DNA from: Dactylosporangium vinaceum
GTDB lineage: Bacteria; Actinomycetota; Actinomycetes; Mycobacteriales; Micromonosporaceae
Length of the DNA: 64,000 bases
Assembly (NCBI RefSeq): GCF_019904175.1
Contig: NZ_CP061913.1
Span: forward strand, 992,001 to 1,056,000
Reading direction: 5' to 3'
Part shown: piece after piece, positions 44,682 through 53,554 of the stretch
Position numbering within the stretch: the stretch's first letter is position 1
Layout: each line of letters begins with the position of its first letter
Made by a program: the position numbers and the translations under genes
Notes under the pieces: model-generated
The model's input: only the letters and a program-made list of their open reading frames with translations
Database searches by the model: none
Told to the model about the DNA's origin: nothing

Positions 44682-46634
44682 TCATCCGCCGGTTGGCGGC
44701 GTGAGCTTGAAGCTGCGGACCATCTCATCGAAGATCGCCTTGCTCTCGGCGAACTTCGCGTCGGGGACCGTCACGAAGAAGTGGTACGCCTTGCCGTTGA
44801 CCACTACCGCGTCCCACAGCGCGTGCCGCAGGTGCTCGCCGGAGCCGCAGGTGTACTCCAGGATGGCCGAGGTCTGCCCGTCGAGCTTGCCCTCCTGCAG
44901 GTCGACCCGTGCATACGGCGGCTCGCAGCTGGCTGCCGTCGTCTTCAGCCGGTTTTCGGCCGACTCCAGGAACGCCTTGGGAGCCGCCGACGCCTTCTCG
45001 ATGTTGACCCGGATGCGGCGGTTGGCGTCGGCTGGGTCGGTGAGGTCGAAGTAGGGCGCGGCCGCCGCCCCCTGCTGCTTCTTCGTCCAGCCCTTGGGCA
45101 CGTTGACAGTGATGCCGCCCGGGTGCGTGAACGACTCGACCTCGAACTTCGGGGCCGCCGGTGCGCTGGAGCCCTTCGCGCTGGGCGTCTGGCCCTTGCC
45201 TTCGTCGCCGCCCGAGAACAGGCCGGCGGCGGCGCCGATGCCGAGGAACAGCACGAGCACCACGGCCGCCGCGACCGCCGCCTTGACCCAGCTCGGAGCC
45301 GCCTTGGCCCGGTCGACGAGGCTGCCGCCGGCGGCACCGTGGCTGCGGTAGGCGCCCGGCGGGGTGGCGGTCGTCGGGCCCTGCGCCCAGTCGTCCTGGG
45401 CGTATTCGGGCCCGTAGGCGTTGTAGGTGTCGGCGCCCGTGCGCTCCAGCTCGACCTCGTGCGGGCCGGGCTGGGCGGGGGCGCCGGTCTGCATGCGCCG
45501 CATCGCGCCGCTGACGGTCTCGCCGGGGGCGATCATGGCCCGGCCGCCGATCTGGCCGGTCGGCTGCGGCGGGTGGACCACCGGCGGCTGGTGGGCCGGG
45601 CGGACCACCGCGTAGGGGTCGGTCATGTGCGCCGGCGCGTTGCTGGCCAGCGGCCCCGCGAGCAGGTCGCGCAGCACGGCCCGGCCGGTCTCGACGTTCC
45701 ACCGGCGGGCCGGGTCCTTCTCCAGCAGCCCGTAGAGCACCCCGGCCAGCGGCCCGGCGCGCATGGACTGCGCGGGCGGCTCCTCGACGACGGCCCGCAT
45801 GGTCTCGAACGGGTCGCGCTTGTCGAACGGCGGGCGCCCCTCGACGGCCGTGTACAGCGTCACGCCGAGCGAGAACAGGTCGCTGGGCGGGCCGAACTTG
45901 GCCCCGATGGCCCGCTCCGGGGAGATGAAGTGCGGGGAGCCCAGCACCATGCCGGGCGTGGTGAGCTCGCTGTCGGTGGGCATCCGGGCCACGCCGAAGT
46001 CGGTGAGCACGCACCGCCCGTCGCCGCAGATGAGCACGTTTGCCGGCTTGACGTCGCGGTGCAGCACCCCGGCGGCGTGGGCCACCTCGAGCGCGCCGAG
46101 CAGCGCGATGCCGATCTTGGCGACGGCCCGGGCGGCGAGCGGACCGTCCTCGACGATCATCTCGGCCAGGCTGCGGGCCTGGAGCAGCTCCATGACGATC
46201 CACGGGCGGCCGGCCTCGGTCACGACGTCGTACACCTGCACGACCGACGGATGCGACAGCGCGGCGGCGGCCCGGGCCTCGCGCAGGGTCCGCTGATACA
46301 TCGAGTCGCGGTCGCTGGGGGCCAGGCCGGGCGGGAGGATCACCTCCTTGACCGCCACGTCACGGCGCAGCAGCGTGTCGCTGGCGCGCCAGACCGTCCC
46401 CATGCCGCCGTGGCCGATGGCGGTCCGCAGCGCGTACCGCCCGCCGATCACGACGCCGGGGGCAGCGCGCTGCCCGGGGACCGGGGGAGCGGTCGACCCG
46501 GGTTCACGAGGTTCGCGAACTGATCCGTTGGAGGGGGAGTCGGAGCCGCGCGCAGGTTCGCGCCCGGCTCCGGCCGAGGCCAGAGCACCGGTGGGTGGCA
46601 GGGGCTCGCCATGCCACGTCGGAAGCTGAGTCAC
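44682..46634 (-). CDS. Membrane Ser/Thr protein kinase (PknB-like), 650 aa
   Basis: A Pro/Ser-rich N-terminus (1-60) precedes the kinase domain. That domain has a Gly loop AIGHGGMGTVWRA near residue 73, VAVKEV Lys near 93, catalytic LHRDVKPANVL near 192, DFGVAR near 211 and a GSPHFISPE activation segment. A juxtamembrane linker leads to a transmembrane helix near 448-475. An extracellular domain of about 170 residues follows (FEVESFTHPGGITVNVPKGW, with two Cys in AASCEPPY and YTCGSGEH). There are no PASTA repeats. The GTG start lacks a good Shine-Dalgarno. It diverges from the M20 hydrolase gene over 630 bp. Confidence 0.93.
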   Translation of the reverse strand: MTQLPTWHGEPLPPTGALASAGAGREPARGSDSPSNGSVREPREPGSTAPPVPGQRAAPGVVIGGRYALRTAIGHGGMGTVWRASDTLLRRDVAVKEVILPPGLAPSDRDSMYQRTLREARAAAALSHPSVVQVYDVVTEAGRPWIVMELLQARSLAEMIVEDGPLAARAVAKIGIALLGALEVAHAAGVLHRDVKPANVLICGDGRCVLTDFGVARMPTDSELTTPGMVLGSPHFISPERAIGAKFGPPSDLFSLGVTLYTAVEGRPPFDKRDPFETMRAVVEEPPAQSMRAGPLAGVLYGLLEKDPARRWNVETGRAVLRDLLAGPLASNAPAHMTDPYAVVRPAHQPPVVHPPQPTGQIGGRAMIAPGETVSGAMRRMQTGAPAQPGPHEVELERTGADTYNAYGPEYAQDDWAQGPTTATPPGAYRSHGAAGGSLVDRAKAAPSWVKAAVAAAVVLVLFLGIGAAAGLFSGGDEGKGQTPSAKGSSAPAAPKFEVESFTHPGGITVNVPKGWTKKQQGAAAAPYFDLTDPADANRRIRVNIEKASAAPKAFLESAENRLKTTAASCEPPYARVDLQEGKLDGQTSAILEYTCGSGEHLRHALWDAVVVNGKAYHFFVTVPDAKFAESKAIFDEMVRSFKLTPPTGG

Positions 46635-46918
46635 AGGCAGTTAACCGTCATGGGAGGGGGAAGGTTGACTTCTCGCCCCACTATCTTGCGTGCTCTTGGC
46701 GTTCGAAGAAAGGTGGGGTCCGGTCCTTCACCGTACCGTGACCCGGGGACAACCGACCGTGTTGATCATGTCGCACTGCGGACCCGCCCGGACGAACCGA
46801 GGATTGAATTCGTTCATCCAGGGAACCTGAACGTACGGATGAGGCGTCTAGCAGGTGACGGAAACCATTCGGGAACATCGGCGACTCGAATTTCCTGGAT
46901 TCTTCGACACGCGGGCCG

Positions 46919-46951
46919 ATAGTCGGACGGTAGCCGGACCGTAGTCGGACG
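46919..46951. promoter_or_regulatory. Three tandem 11-bp direct repeats (GTAGYCGGACS)
   Basis: The units ATAGTCGGACG, GTAGCCGGACC and GTAGTCGGACG run head to tail with an 11-bp period, about one helical turn. This is the spacing used by SARP-type and some response-regulator activators. The controlled gene could be the kinase or the M20 hydrolase. Confidence 0.45.
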
Positions 46952-47066
46952 CATGGTGCGTCGCCCAGCTCCTGGTTCATGCCACCCTGCGACGTCTTCC
47001 ATCACTGTGCGTTGAACTTCGGCGACGCTGCTCGCACCGCCGGTGTGAAAAGTTATCGCGACACCA

Positions 47067-47088
47067 CGTGACCGTGGCGCCGGTCACG
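47067..47088. promoter_or_regulatory. Inverted repeat CGTGACCG-N6-CGGTCACG
   Basis: Perfect 8-bp arms at 47067-47074 and 47081-47088. It resembles a dimeric regulator site or the base of an RNA hairpin upstream of the M20 hydrolase. Confidence 0.4.
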
Positions 47089-47106
47089 CGTTGTAGGGAG
47101 TGAGGG

Positions 47107-47130
47107 AGGCGCCTGCGGTTTTGCGCCTTT
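47107..47130 (+). terminator. Hairpin with short T-run upstream of the M20 hydrolase
   Basis: AGGCGC (47107-47112) and GCGCCT (47123-47128) enclose a 10-nt loop and are followed by TTATC. It could act as an attenuator if the transcript starts upstream of it. Confidence 0.4.
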
Positions 47131-47159
47131 ATCAGGGGTTAAGTGACGCTCAGCTATAT

Positions 47160-47181
47160 CAACATCACGAGAATGATGTTG
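47160..47181. promoter_or_regulatory. Inverted repeat CAACATCA-N6-TGATGTTG
   Basis: Perfect 8-bp arms at 47160-47167 and 47174-47181, AT-rich compared with surrounding DNA. Its size suits a GntR-, TetR- or LacI-type operator about 85-105 bp before the M20 hydrolase start. Confidence 0.45.
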
Positions 47182-47264
47182 CGCTCCGTCACCTTGACCC
47201 GGTTAGTCTGTCCATGGCACGCATGGGGCGGGCCGCTCCATTAGACCGAAATAGAGAACTCACC

Positions 47265-48575
47265 GTGACGAGAGCGCTGACGTTGACCGAAACCGCCGCC
47301 GCGCCGGCGCGTCCGGTCGGCAAGTTGACTTCGTCGAGGGCCGAGCGTCTGTCCGAAGGCTGGCCCGAGACACCGCCGGGAGCTGACCCGCTGCCCGGAC
47401 AGCTCGACCGCTGGCTCGCGTCCCGCGGGGCCGAGCTGGTAGCGATCCGTCGTCACATCCACGCCCACCCGGAGCTGTCCGGCCACGAGTTCGAGACGGC
47501 CGCGCTCATCGCCCGGGAGCTCACCCGGGCCGGGCTCGCGCCCCGCATGCTGCCCAAGGGCAACGGCCTGATGTGCGACATCGGCCGGGGCGACCGCGTG
47601 ATCGCGCTGCGGGCCGACCTCGACGCGCTGCCGCTGCCCGACACCAAGGACGTGCCCTACCGCTCGACCGTCGACAACGTGTGCCACGCGTGTGGCCACG
47701 ACGTGCACACGACGATCCTGCTCGGTGTCGGCCTCGCGCTGGCCCAGCTGGCCGAGCGCGGCGAGCTGCCCGGGCGGGTGCGGCTGCTGTTCCAGCCGGC
47801 CGAGGAGACCATGCCGGGCGGCGCGCCCGAGGTCATCGCGGCCGGCGCCATGGAGGACGTCGCGGCGATCTTCGCCCTGCACTGCGCGCCCCAGCTGCCC
47901 GTCGGCCTGGTCGGCGTGCGCTCCGGGCCGTTCACCGCGGCGGCCGACAAGATCGAGGTCCGGCTCACCGGCCGCGGCGGGCACACCGCCCGCCCGCACC
48001 TGACCGCCGACCTGGTCCACGCGCTCGGCCGGATCCTGGTCGACGTGCCGTCGCTGCTCGACCGCAAGCTCGACGCGCGGGCCGGGGTCTCGATGGTGTG
48101 GGGCGCGGTGCGGGCCGGCGAGGCGGCAAACGCCATCCCGATCGAGGGCATGGCCCGCGGCACGATCCGCGTGCTCAGCCGCGAGGCGTGGCAGGAGGTG
48201 CCGGAGCTGGTGACGAAGCTCGTCCACGACGTCATCGCGCCGACCGGGGCCGACGTCGAGGTCACCTACACCCGCGGCGTCCCGCCGGTGGTCAACGACC
48301 GCATCGCCACCGCGATCATCGCCGGGGCCGCCGCGGCCGCCCTGGGCCCGGACAGCGTGACCGAGGCCGAGATCAGCATGGGCGGCGAGGACTTCGCCTT
48401 CTACCTGGAGAACACGCCCGGCTCGATGATCCGGCTCGGCACCGGCGTCCCGGGTGCGGACACGAAGTTCGACATCCACCAGTCGGCGTTCGACATCGAC
48501 GAGCGGGCGATCGGCTACGGCGTGCGGATCATGGTCCACACCGCGCTGGCCGCGCTGGGCGCCGGAGCGTTCTAG
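47265..48575 (+). CDS. M20-family amidohydrolase / peptidase (N-acyl-amino-acid hydrolase type), 436 aa
   Basis: Zinc-dependent hydrolase of N-acylated amino acids or related amides. Motifs are RRHIHAHPELSGHEFETA near residue 62, ALRADLDALPL near 115, the metal-binding CHACGHDVHTT near 142 with Cys replacing Asp as in the HipO/IAA-hydrolase group, AEETMPGGAPEVI near 185 and GRGGHTARPHL. A dimerisation domain is inserted in the middle. The start is uncertain: GTG 47265 gives a short N-terminal extension, and ATG 47214 is in frame; neither has a strong Shine-Dalgarno. Substrate unknown. Confidence 0.9.
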   Translation: MTRALTLTETAAAPARPVGKLTSSRAERLSEGWPETPPGADPLPGQLDRWLASRGAELVAIRRHIHAHPELSGHEFETAALIARELTRAGLAPRMLPKGNGLMCDIGRGDRVIALRADLDALPLPDTKDVPYRSTVDNVCHACGHDVHTTILLGVGLALAQLAERGELPGRVRLLFQPAEETMPGGAPEVIAAGAMEDVAAIFALHCAPQLPVGLVGVRSGPFTAAADKIEVRLTGRGGHTARPHLTADLVHALGRILVDVPSLLDRKLDARAGVSMVWGAVRAGEAANAIPIEGMARGTIRVLSREAWQEVPELVTKLVHDVIAPTGADVEVTYTRGVPPVVNDRIATAIIAGAAAAALGPDSVTEAEISMGGEDFAFYLENTPGSMIRLGTGVPGADTKFDIHQSAFDIDERAIGYGVRIMVHTALAALGAGAF

Positions 48576-48620
48576 ACACTTTCAGACAGCGAAGATCGTC
48601 CACGTCTGGTAAACCGAATC

Positions 48621-50957
48621 GTGGTCACCGAGCTTCGCGTGCACGGCGTCACCGGCTCTCCCGCCGAGGACGTGCTGGACCGGCCGCTGCTGCGCCGCGT
48701 CGCCGGAGACGGCGACGCGGGCTTCTTCCGCCCGCGGGCCGAATACGGAGCCGTCACCGGGCCCGGCGGGGCGACGCTCGAGGCGTACCGCTGGGGCAAC
48801 CTCACGGCCGGCGCCGCGGCCCGCGCGCTGTGGCTGCTGTTGCTGCCGTTCATGTTCGCCAACGTGGCGCTGTGGCTGCGCCCGGCCACCCGGCCGGGGC
48901 CGCGGGCGGTGATCCGGGCCCTGGTGCGCATCTATGCGCTGAGCATGACCGCGTCGTTCGTGCTGTCGTTCACGGAGGTCGCCGTCGACCTCGTCGGCTG
49001 GCAGTGTGCGGCCCTGCCCCGCTGCCTCGAAGGGCGCGGCTACCTGTCGCTGCTCGCGACCGGGTTCTTCGCCACCACCAGCCGGCGGATGGCGCTCGGC
49101 GCGCTCGGCCCGATCGCCGCGATCGCGGTCCTGTGGTTCCTGGGGCGGCGGACGTGGACGCGCTACGAGGCGTTCCCGGCCCAGACCGAGGGCGACGGCG
49201 ACGGGCTGGCCCACCCCTGCTTCTGGAACGGCAAGCCGCTCGTCGGGCGGCTGCGCTCGCTGCACATCGCGTTCGCGTTCGCGACGCTTGATGCGGTACT
49301 CGTGGCGAATCTGGCTCTGCACGACCGGCACTGGCCCGGCTATGCGCTCGCCGGGTTCACCGCGCTCGTGCTGGTGCTGTGCGTCGTGGCAGTGTCGCTG
49401 CCGTCCGTCATGGACCGGGACCGGCCCGCGCCGTGGGCGCTGCCGTTCACCCGGGCGCTCAGCCGGAGCACGGTGGGCCTCACCGTGCTCGTCCTCGGCT
49501 ACGCGCTGCTGCCGCGCGGCGAATACGTCGCCCGGGACCGGCTGCCGCAGCTCGGCGGCGCCATCACCGTGCTGTTCGCGGTCCAGGTCCTGCTCATGCT
49601 GATCCTCGGGGCCGTCGTGCTGGCCAGCCGCCCGCGCGGCACGTTCCTGCAGGGCCTGACCGGTCCGCTCGTCGCCAGCGCCGGCCTGGGCGTGGCTGTG
49701 GCGTTCGCGGCGGGCCTGGCCTACCGCGTGGCCGACTTCCTCGACCGCCGCTCCACCCCGTCGACGGCCGACTACGCCGTCCGGCACACGCTGCAGCCCC
49801 CGGCCGCCTACGAGTGGGCGGCCGCCGGGTTCGTGCTGCTGCTGGTGCTCACCGTCGCCGTCGCGCTGCTCGGCGGCCTGCCGCTGGTGCGCCGGCTGCG
49901 GCGATACTCCCGGGTCGTCACCGACGCCGACTTCCGCGGCGGCCGGCGGCGCGACCCGCAGCGGGCCCGGCACATCGACCACGCCGTCGCCGACGCGCTC
50001 GTCACCGACCACATCGGACGGATGCTGGTCTGGGTGTTCATCCCCGCCGCGCTGGCCGCCGTGGTCGCGACCGGGTTCGCGCTCGCCGGCCGCCGCCCGA
50101 TCGCCCTGGCGCCGTCGGGGTCGACGACGGCCGAGGCGCTCTCGTTCGCGGTCAACCTGGGCACCTACCTGATCGGGTTCGCCGCGTTCGCGCTCGTCCT
50201 GATCGGCGTGCTGGCGTACCGGTACCAGCGCTTCCGCCGGATCGTCGGCGTCCTGTGGGACCTGGGCACCTTCTGGCCCCGGGCCGCGCACCCGCTCGCG
50301 CCGCCCTGCTACGCCGAGCGGGTCGTGCCCGAGCTGGCCCGGCGGGCGTCCTGGCTCGCCGCCGAGCAGGGCGGCGTCATCCTCTCCGGGCACAGCCAGG
50401 GCACCGTGCTCGCGGCGGCCACGGTGCTGCAGATGCCGCCGGAGGCGCAGGCCCGCACCGCGCTGCTGACCTACGGCTCGCCGCTGCGCCGGCTGTACGC
50501 CCGGTTCTTCCCGGCCTACATGAGCGACGCGGTGCTGGAGCAGGTGGGTGCGGTGCTGACCCGGCCCGCAGCGGAGCCGGGCCGGCACACCCCCCGTTGG
50601 GTCAACCTCTGGCGGGACACCGACCCCATCGGCGGCCCCGTGCAGTCGGCGACGGCCGTCGACAGGCGCCTCGTCGACCCGCCCGGGTTCGCCATCCCGC
50701 CCGGGGACACGGTGTACCCCAAGGTCGACGGCCACTCCGGCTACCAGCTGCGGCCGGAGTTCGGTGCGGTGGTCAGCTCGCTGATGAACGCCCTTCGCCG
50801 TCCTCAGCCTTCGTCGCCGCCGGCTGAGCCGCTGCCGGTCGCGCCGGCGCCGGACCGGCCTGTGGCGCCGGCCGGGCCTGCGGGGCCGGACCGGCCTGTG
50901 GCGACGGCTGGGCCGGTACCAGCGCCGGCGCCGGAACGGGTGCCACCGCCTGAGTAG
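48621..50957 (+). CDS. Polytopic membrane protein with split lipase-like (alpha/beta hydrolase) domain, 778 aa
   Basis: The N-terminus TELRVHGVTGSPAEDVLD resembles the first strand and oxyanion HG of an alpha/beta hydrolase. About eight to nine hydrophobic segments follow between residues 65 and 540. After them comes a nucleophile elbow GVILSGHSQGTVLAAATVL (Ser near 592), then LLTYGSPLRRLYARFFP. A possible acid lies in NLWRDTDPIGG near 665 and a possible His in KVDGHSGYQLRPEF near 703. The hydrolase fold thus appears interrupted by the membrane part. The last 55 residues are Pro/Ala-rich. The GTG start is preceded by no clear Shine-Dalgarno. Its final 185 bp overlap the DUF4349 gene on the other strand. 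Confidence 0.85.
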   Translation: MVTELRVHGVTGSPAEDVLDRPLLRRVAGDGDAGFFRPRAEYGAVTGPGGATLEAYRWGNLTAGAAARALWLLLLPFMFANVALWLRPATRPGPRAVIRALVRIYALSMTASFVLSFTEVAVDLVGWQCAALPRCLEGRGYLSLLATGFFATTSRRMALGALGPIAAIAVLWFLGRRTWTRYEAFPAQTEGDGDGLAHPCFWNGKPLVGRLRSLHIAFAFATLDAVLVANLALHDRHWPGYALAGFTALVLVLCVVAVSLPSVMDRDRPAPWALPFTRALSRSTVGLTVLVLGYALLPRGEYVARDRLPQLGGAITVLFAVQVLLMLILGAVVLASRPRGTFLQGLTGPLVASAGLGVAVAFAAGLAYRVADFLDRRSTPSTADYAVRHTLQPPAAYEWAAAGFVLLLVLTVAVALLGGLPLVRRLRRYSRVVTDADFRGGRRRDPQRARHIDHAVADALVTDHIGRMLVWVFIPAALAAVVATGFALAGRRPIALAPSGSTTAEALSFAVNLGTYLIGFAAFALVLIGVLAYRYQRFRRIVGVLWDLGTFWPRAAHPLAPPCYAERVVPELARRASWLAAEQGGVILSGHSQGTVLAAATVLQMPPEAQARTALLTYGSPLRRLYARFFPAYMSDAVLEQVGAVLTRPAAEPGRHTPRWVNLWRDTDPIGGPVQSATAVDRRLVDPPGFAIPPGDTVYPKVDGHSGYQLRPEFGAVVSSLMNALRRPQPSSPPAEPLPVAPAPDRPVAPAGPAGPDRPVATAGPVPAPAPERVPPPE

Positions 50958-51855
50958 GTGCCTGCAGCCGGGCCCGGCGCCGCCGGTTCAGCCAGATCAG
51001 CAGCGCGATCGGCAGGCCCAGGAAGACCAGCCACGGCAGCAGCCAGCCGAGGATCGTCAGCGCGACCCGCAGCGAGGCGACGAACGCGTCCCAGCCGTTG
51101 CGCAGCCCGACCAGGATTCCGGTGTCCTCTTTGGACACCGCCGGCGCGTCCGGGCCGTGCAGCATCAGCGTGATCGTGGACAGCGCGGTCAGCCCGTCCA
51201 GCTTGCGCTTGCGGGCCTGCAGCGACTCGAGGTCGGACTCCCGCCGCGACAGCTCCGACTCCAGCGACGTGATCTCGCCGATGGTCTGGGCCTTCGCCAG
51301 CAGCGCCCGGATCCGGTCGACGCTGGCCTGGGCCGTGGTGATCCGTGACTCCACGTCGACGACCTGGTCGGTGACGTCCTGCGCGGACAGCTGCCGGCTT
51401 TCCTCGTCGCCGATGCCCTTGAGCTGGTCAAGGGTCGCCTGGAACTTCGCCGCCGGCACCCGCAGGATGAGCGTGGCCGTCGAGCGCTCGCCGTTGATCT
51501 GCCGGTTGTCGCCGCCGACGAACCCGCCGGCCCCGGTGGCGAACGCGACGGCCTGGGCCGCGGCCGCGTTGACGTCCTTCACGGTGATGGTCATCGTGCC
51601 GGAGTAGATGATGGCCCGGTTCGCGGCGTCGAGGTTGTCGGGGATCTTCTGCTCGGTGCCGCTCTGGTCCTTGGCGCCGTCGCCCGGCGCGAGGGCCGGC
51701 CCGGCACCGCCGTTCGCCGGGGCCGCCGCCTCGGGTGCGGCTCTGTTGCTGCTCGCGCTCGGCGAGTCGCTGCTGTCCGCGCCGCACCCGCTCAGCACGA
51801 GCAGCACGGCGGTGGCGGCGGCCGCGAGGTACGCGGTGGTGCGCCGGACTGACAT
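50773..51855 (-). CDS. DUF4349-domain lipoprotein, 360 aa
   Basis: The signal peptide ends in the lipobox VLSGC near residue 25, so the protein is lipid-anchored outside the membrane. A low-complexity linker is followed by the DUF4349 domain: RAIIYSGTMTITVKDVNAAA, VPAAKFQATLDQLKGIG, then a coiled coil VVDVESRITTAQASVDRIRALLAKA and ITSLESELSRRESDLESLQARK. A transmembrane helix near 265-290 (ILGWLLPWLVFLGLPIALLIWL) and a basic RRRRAR stop give a second anchor. The C-terminal 70 residues are Pro/Ala/Gln-rich. ATG follows AGGAGG. Function unknown. The 3' end is antisense to the preceding gene for 185 bp. Confidence 0.88.
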   Translation of the reverse strand: MSVRRTTAYLAAAATAVLLVLSGCGADSSDSPSASSNRAAPEAAAPANGGAGPALAPGDGAKDQSGTEQKIPDNLDAANRAIIYSGTMTITVKDVNAAAAQAVAFATGAGGFVGGDNRQINGERSTATLILRVPAAKFQATLDQLKGIGDEESRQLSAQDVTDQVVDVESRITTAQASVDRIRALLAKAQTIGEITSLESELSRRESDLESLQARKRKLDGLTALSTITLMLHGPDAPAVSKEDTGILVGLRNGWDAFVASLRVALTILGWLLPWLVFLGLPIALLIWLNRRRRARLQAPTQAVAPVPAPALVPAQPSPQAGPAPQARPAPQAGPAPARPAAAQPAATKAEDGEGRSSAS

Positions 51856-51964
51856 GACGCCTCCTGGGTAGGGTCCGTTTGGGGGAACGCACAGTCGGAC
51901 GTGCGCTGCCGCCGGGCCGTTCCACCGGGCTGTGTCACGTTTCCGCCACGAGGAGGTCTGCTGA

Positions 51965-52597
51965 ATGCGCATCACGAAGTACACCCACGCCTGCCTTCGC
52001 CTGGAGCACGACGGCGGGGTCCTGGTGATCGACCCCGGGGTCTTCAGCGAGGCGGAGGCCCTGGAGGGCGCGGACGCCGTGCTCATCACCCACGAGCACC
52101 CCGACCACGTCGACCTCGACAAGCTGCGGGCCGCCGCGGCCCACCAGCCGACGCTGACGATCCACACCCACCCGGACGTCGAGGCCCAGCTGACCGACCT
52201 GGACGCCGACGTGTTCGCGGTCAACCCCGGCGACACGTTCGTGGCGGCCGGCATGACGGTCCGGGCTCACGGCGGGCAGCACGCGGTGATCCACCCCGAC
52301 ATCCCGCGGATCGTGAACATCGCGTTCGCGATCGACGGGCCCGGCGGCCCGATCTACCACCCGGGCGACTCGTTCCACGTGCCGGACGAGGCGATCGCCA
52401 CGCTGTTCGCCCCGGTCTCGGCCCCCTGGCTGAAACTTTCCGAGGCCGTCGACTTCGTGCGCGCGGTCCGCCCGGAGCGCGCCTTCGCCCTGCACGACAG
52501 CCTGTGGGTGGAGGCGGGCCAGCAGATCGTCACCGGCCACATGACGCGCCTGTCGGGGACGCGGTACGCCCGCCTGGAGCCGGGTACCGCAATCTAG
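51965..52597 (+). CDS. MBL-fold metal-dependent hydrolase (UlaG-like), 210 aa
   Basis: Metallo-beta-lactamase fold with the metal motif ITHEHPDHVDLDKL near residues 41-54. Further likely ligands are in YHPGDSFHVP near 136 and ALHDSLW near 178. The N-terminus MRITKYTHACLRLEHDGGVLVIDPG is typical of the UlaG/YtkL group. Substrate unknown. The ATG follows GAGGAGG at 51949-51955. It is followed at 10 nt by the next gene on the same strand. Confidence 0.88.
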   Translation: MRITKYTHACLRLEHDGGVLVIDPGVFSEAEALEGADAVLITHEHPDHVDLDKLRAAAAHQPTLTIHTHPDVEAQLTDLDADVFAVNPGDTFVAAGMTVRAHGGQHAVIHPDIPRIVNIAFAIDGPGGPIYHPGDSFHVPDEAIATLFAPVSAPWLKLSEAVDFVRAVRPERAFALHDSLWVEAGQQIVTGHMTRLSGTRYARLEPGTAI

Positions 52598-52607
52598 GAT
52601 TCACCCT

Positions 52608-53459
52608 ATGCCCGATGCCCTGGGAGCGGCGGCGGCCCGGCTGTACTCGGCCCCGCCGGAGGACTTCATCGCCCTGCGGGCCGAGGAGGTCGCCAAGGCC
52701 CGGGCGGCCCGGGACACGGCCCTGGCCGCCGCGATCGGCAAGCTGCGCAAGCCGACGGTCGCGGCCTGGCTGGTCAACCGCCTGGCCCACGAGCGGCCCG
52801 AGCTGATCGGCGAGCTCATGACGCTCGCCGACGAGCTGCGCACCGCCCAGCGCGAGCTGCGCGGCGCCGACCTGCGCGAGCTGTCGGTCCGGCGCCGGGC
52901 CACGGTCAGCGCCCTGGCCCGCGAGGCGATCCGGCTGGCCGGGGCCGGGCGGGCGGCGACGACGAACCTGCCGGCCGCCGAGGTCGAGGCCACGCTCGCG
53001 GCCGCGCTGGCCGACGAGGAGGTCGCCGCGCTGGTGCGCACGGGGCGGCTGACGAAGGCCCTGGAGTACACCGGCTTCGGCGAGACCCCGCGCCCCAATC
53101 TCCGCCTGGTCCAGGGCACCGGCCCGGCCACCGCCGACGAGGCCGACGACGAGGACGAGCACAGCGCGCCCGCCCGGGTTTCGAAAGTGACACCCATCCG
53201 CTCGGCCCCGGACGAGACCGAGCGGGAGCGGCGGGCGGCGGCGCGACGGGCCGAGGAGGAGCGCAAGCGGGCCGAGGAGGAGCACTCCCGGCTGGTCCGC
53301 CAGGCGCGCAAGGAGCTCATGACCGCGCTGCAGCAGGTCGCCGACGCCGAGAGCGCCAAGGTCGAGGCCGAGCGGGCCGTCGCCGCGGCCGACAAGGCGA
53401 TCAGGCTGGCCGAGAAGCGGGTCAAGATCGCCCAGGACGCGCTGGCCGACCTGGGCTGA
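52608..53459 (+). CDS. Hypothetical helical coiled-coil protein, 283 aa
   Basis: No enzyme motif is seen. Residues 1-130 are helical with a recurrent pattern DFIALRAEEVAKARAARDTALAAAIGKLRKPTVAAWLVNRLA. A charged linker near 175-200 follows. A strong coiled coil runs from about 200 to the end (ERRAAARRAEEERKRAEEE through VEAERAVAAADKAIRLAEKRVKIAQDAL). Such proteins occur in many actinobacteria as hypothetical. It is probably structural or a scaffold. It follows the MBL gene at 10 nt, so co-expression is likely. Confidence 0.8.
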   Translation: MPDALGAAAARLYSAPPEDFIALRAEEVAKARAARDTALAAAIGKLRKPTVAAWLVNRLAHERPELIGELMTLADELRTAQRELRGADLRELSVRRRATVSALAREAIRLAGAGRAATTNLPAAEVEATLAAALADEEVAALVRTGRLTKALEYTGFGETPRPNLRLVQGTGPATADEADDEDEHSAPARVSKVTPIRSAPDETERERRAAARRAEEERKRAEEEHSRLVRQARKELMTALQQVADAESAKVEAERAVAAADKAIRLAEKRVKIAQDALADLG

Positions 53460-53554
53460 CGCGCCGGCCGGCCCGCGCTGAACGGCTCGTCCCGTCGCGC
53501 GCATGGTTAGTCCTCGAACGAGTGCCTTCACCGTGATCCATCCGGGAGGGCAGA

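Larger units (their letters stand above)
46635..47264. other. 630-bp divergent intergenic region with several repeats
   Basis: It contains no credible gene in either direction. It holds three 11-bp direct repeats (46919-46951), two perfect 8-bp inverted repeats with 6-nt spacers (47067-47088 and 47160-47181), and a hairpin with a short T-run (47107-47130), all between the kinase gene and the M20 hydrolase. A TTGACC lies near 47198. Confidence 0.6.
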
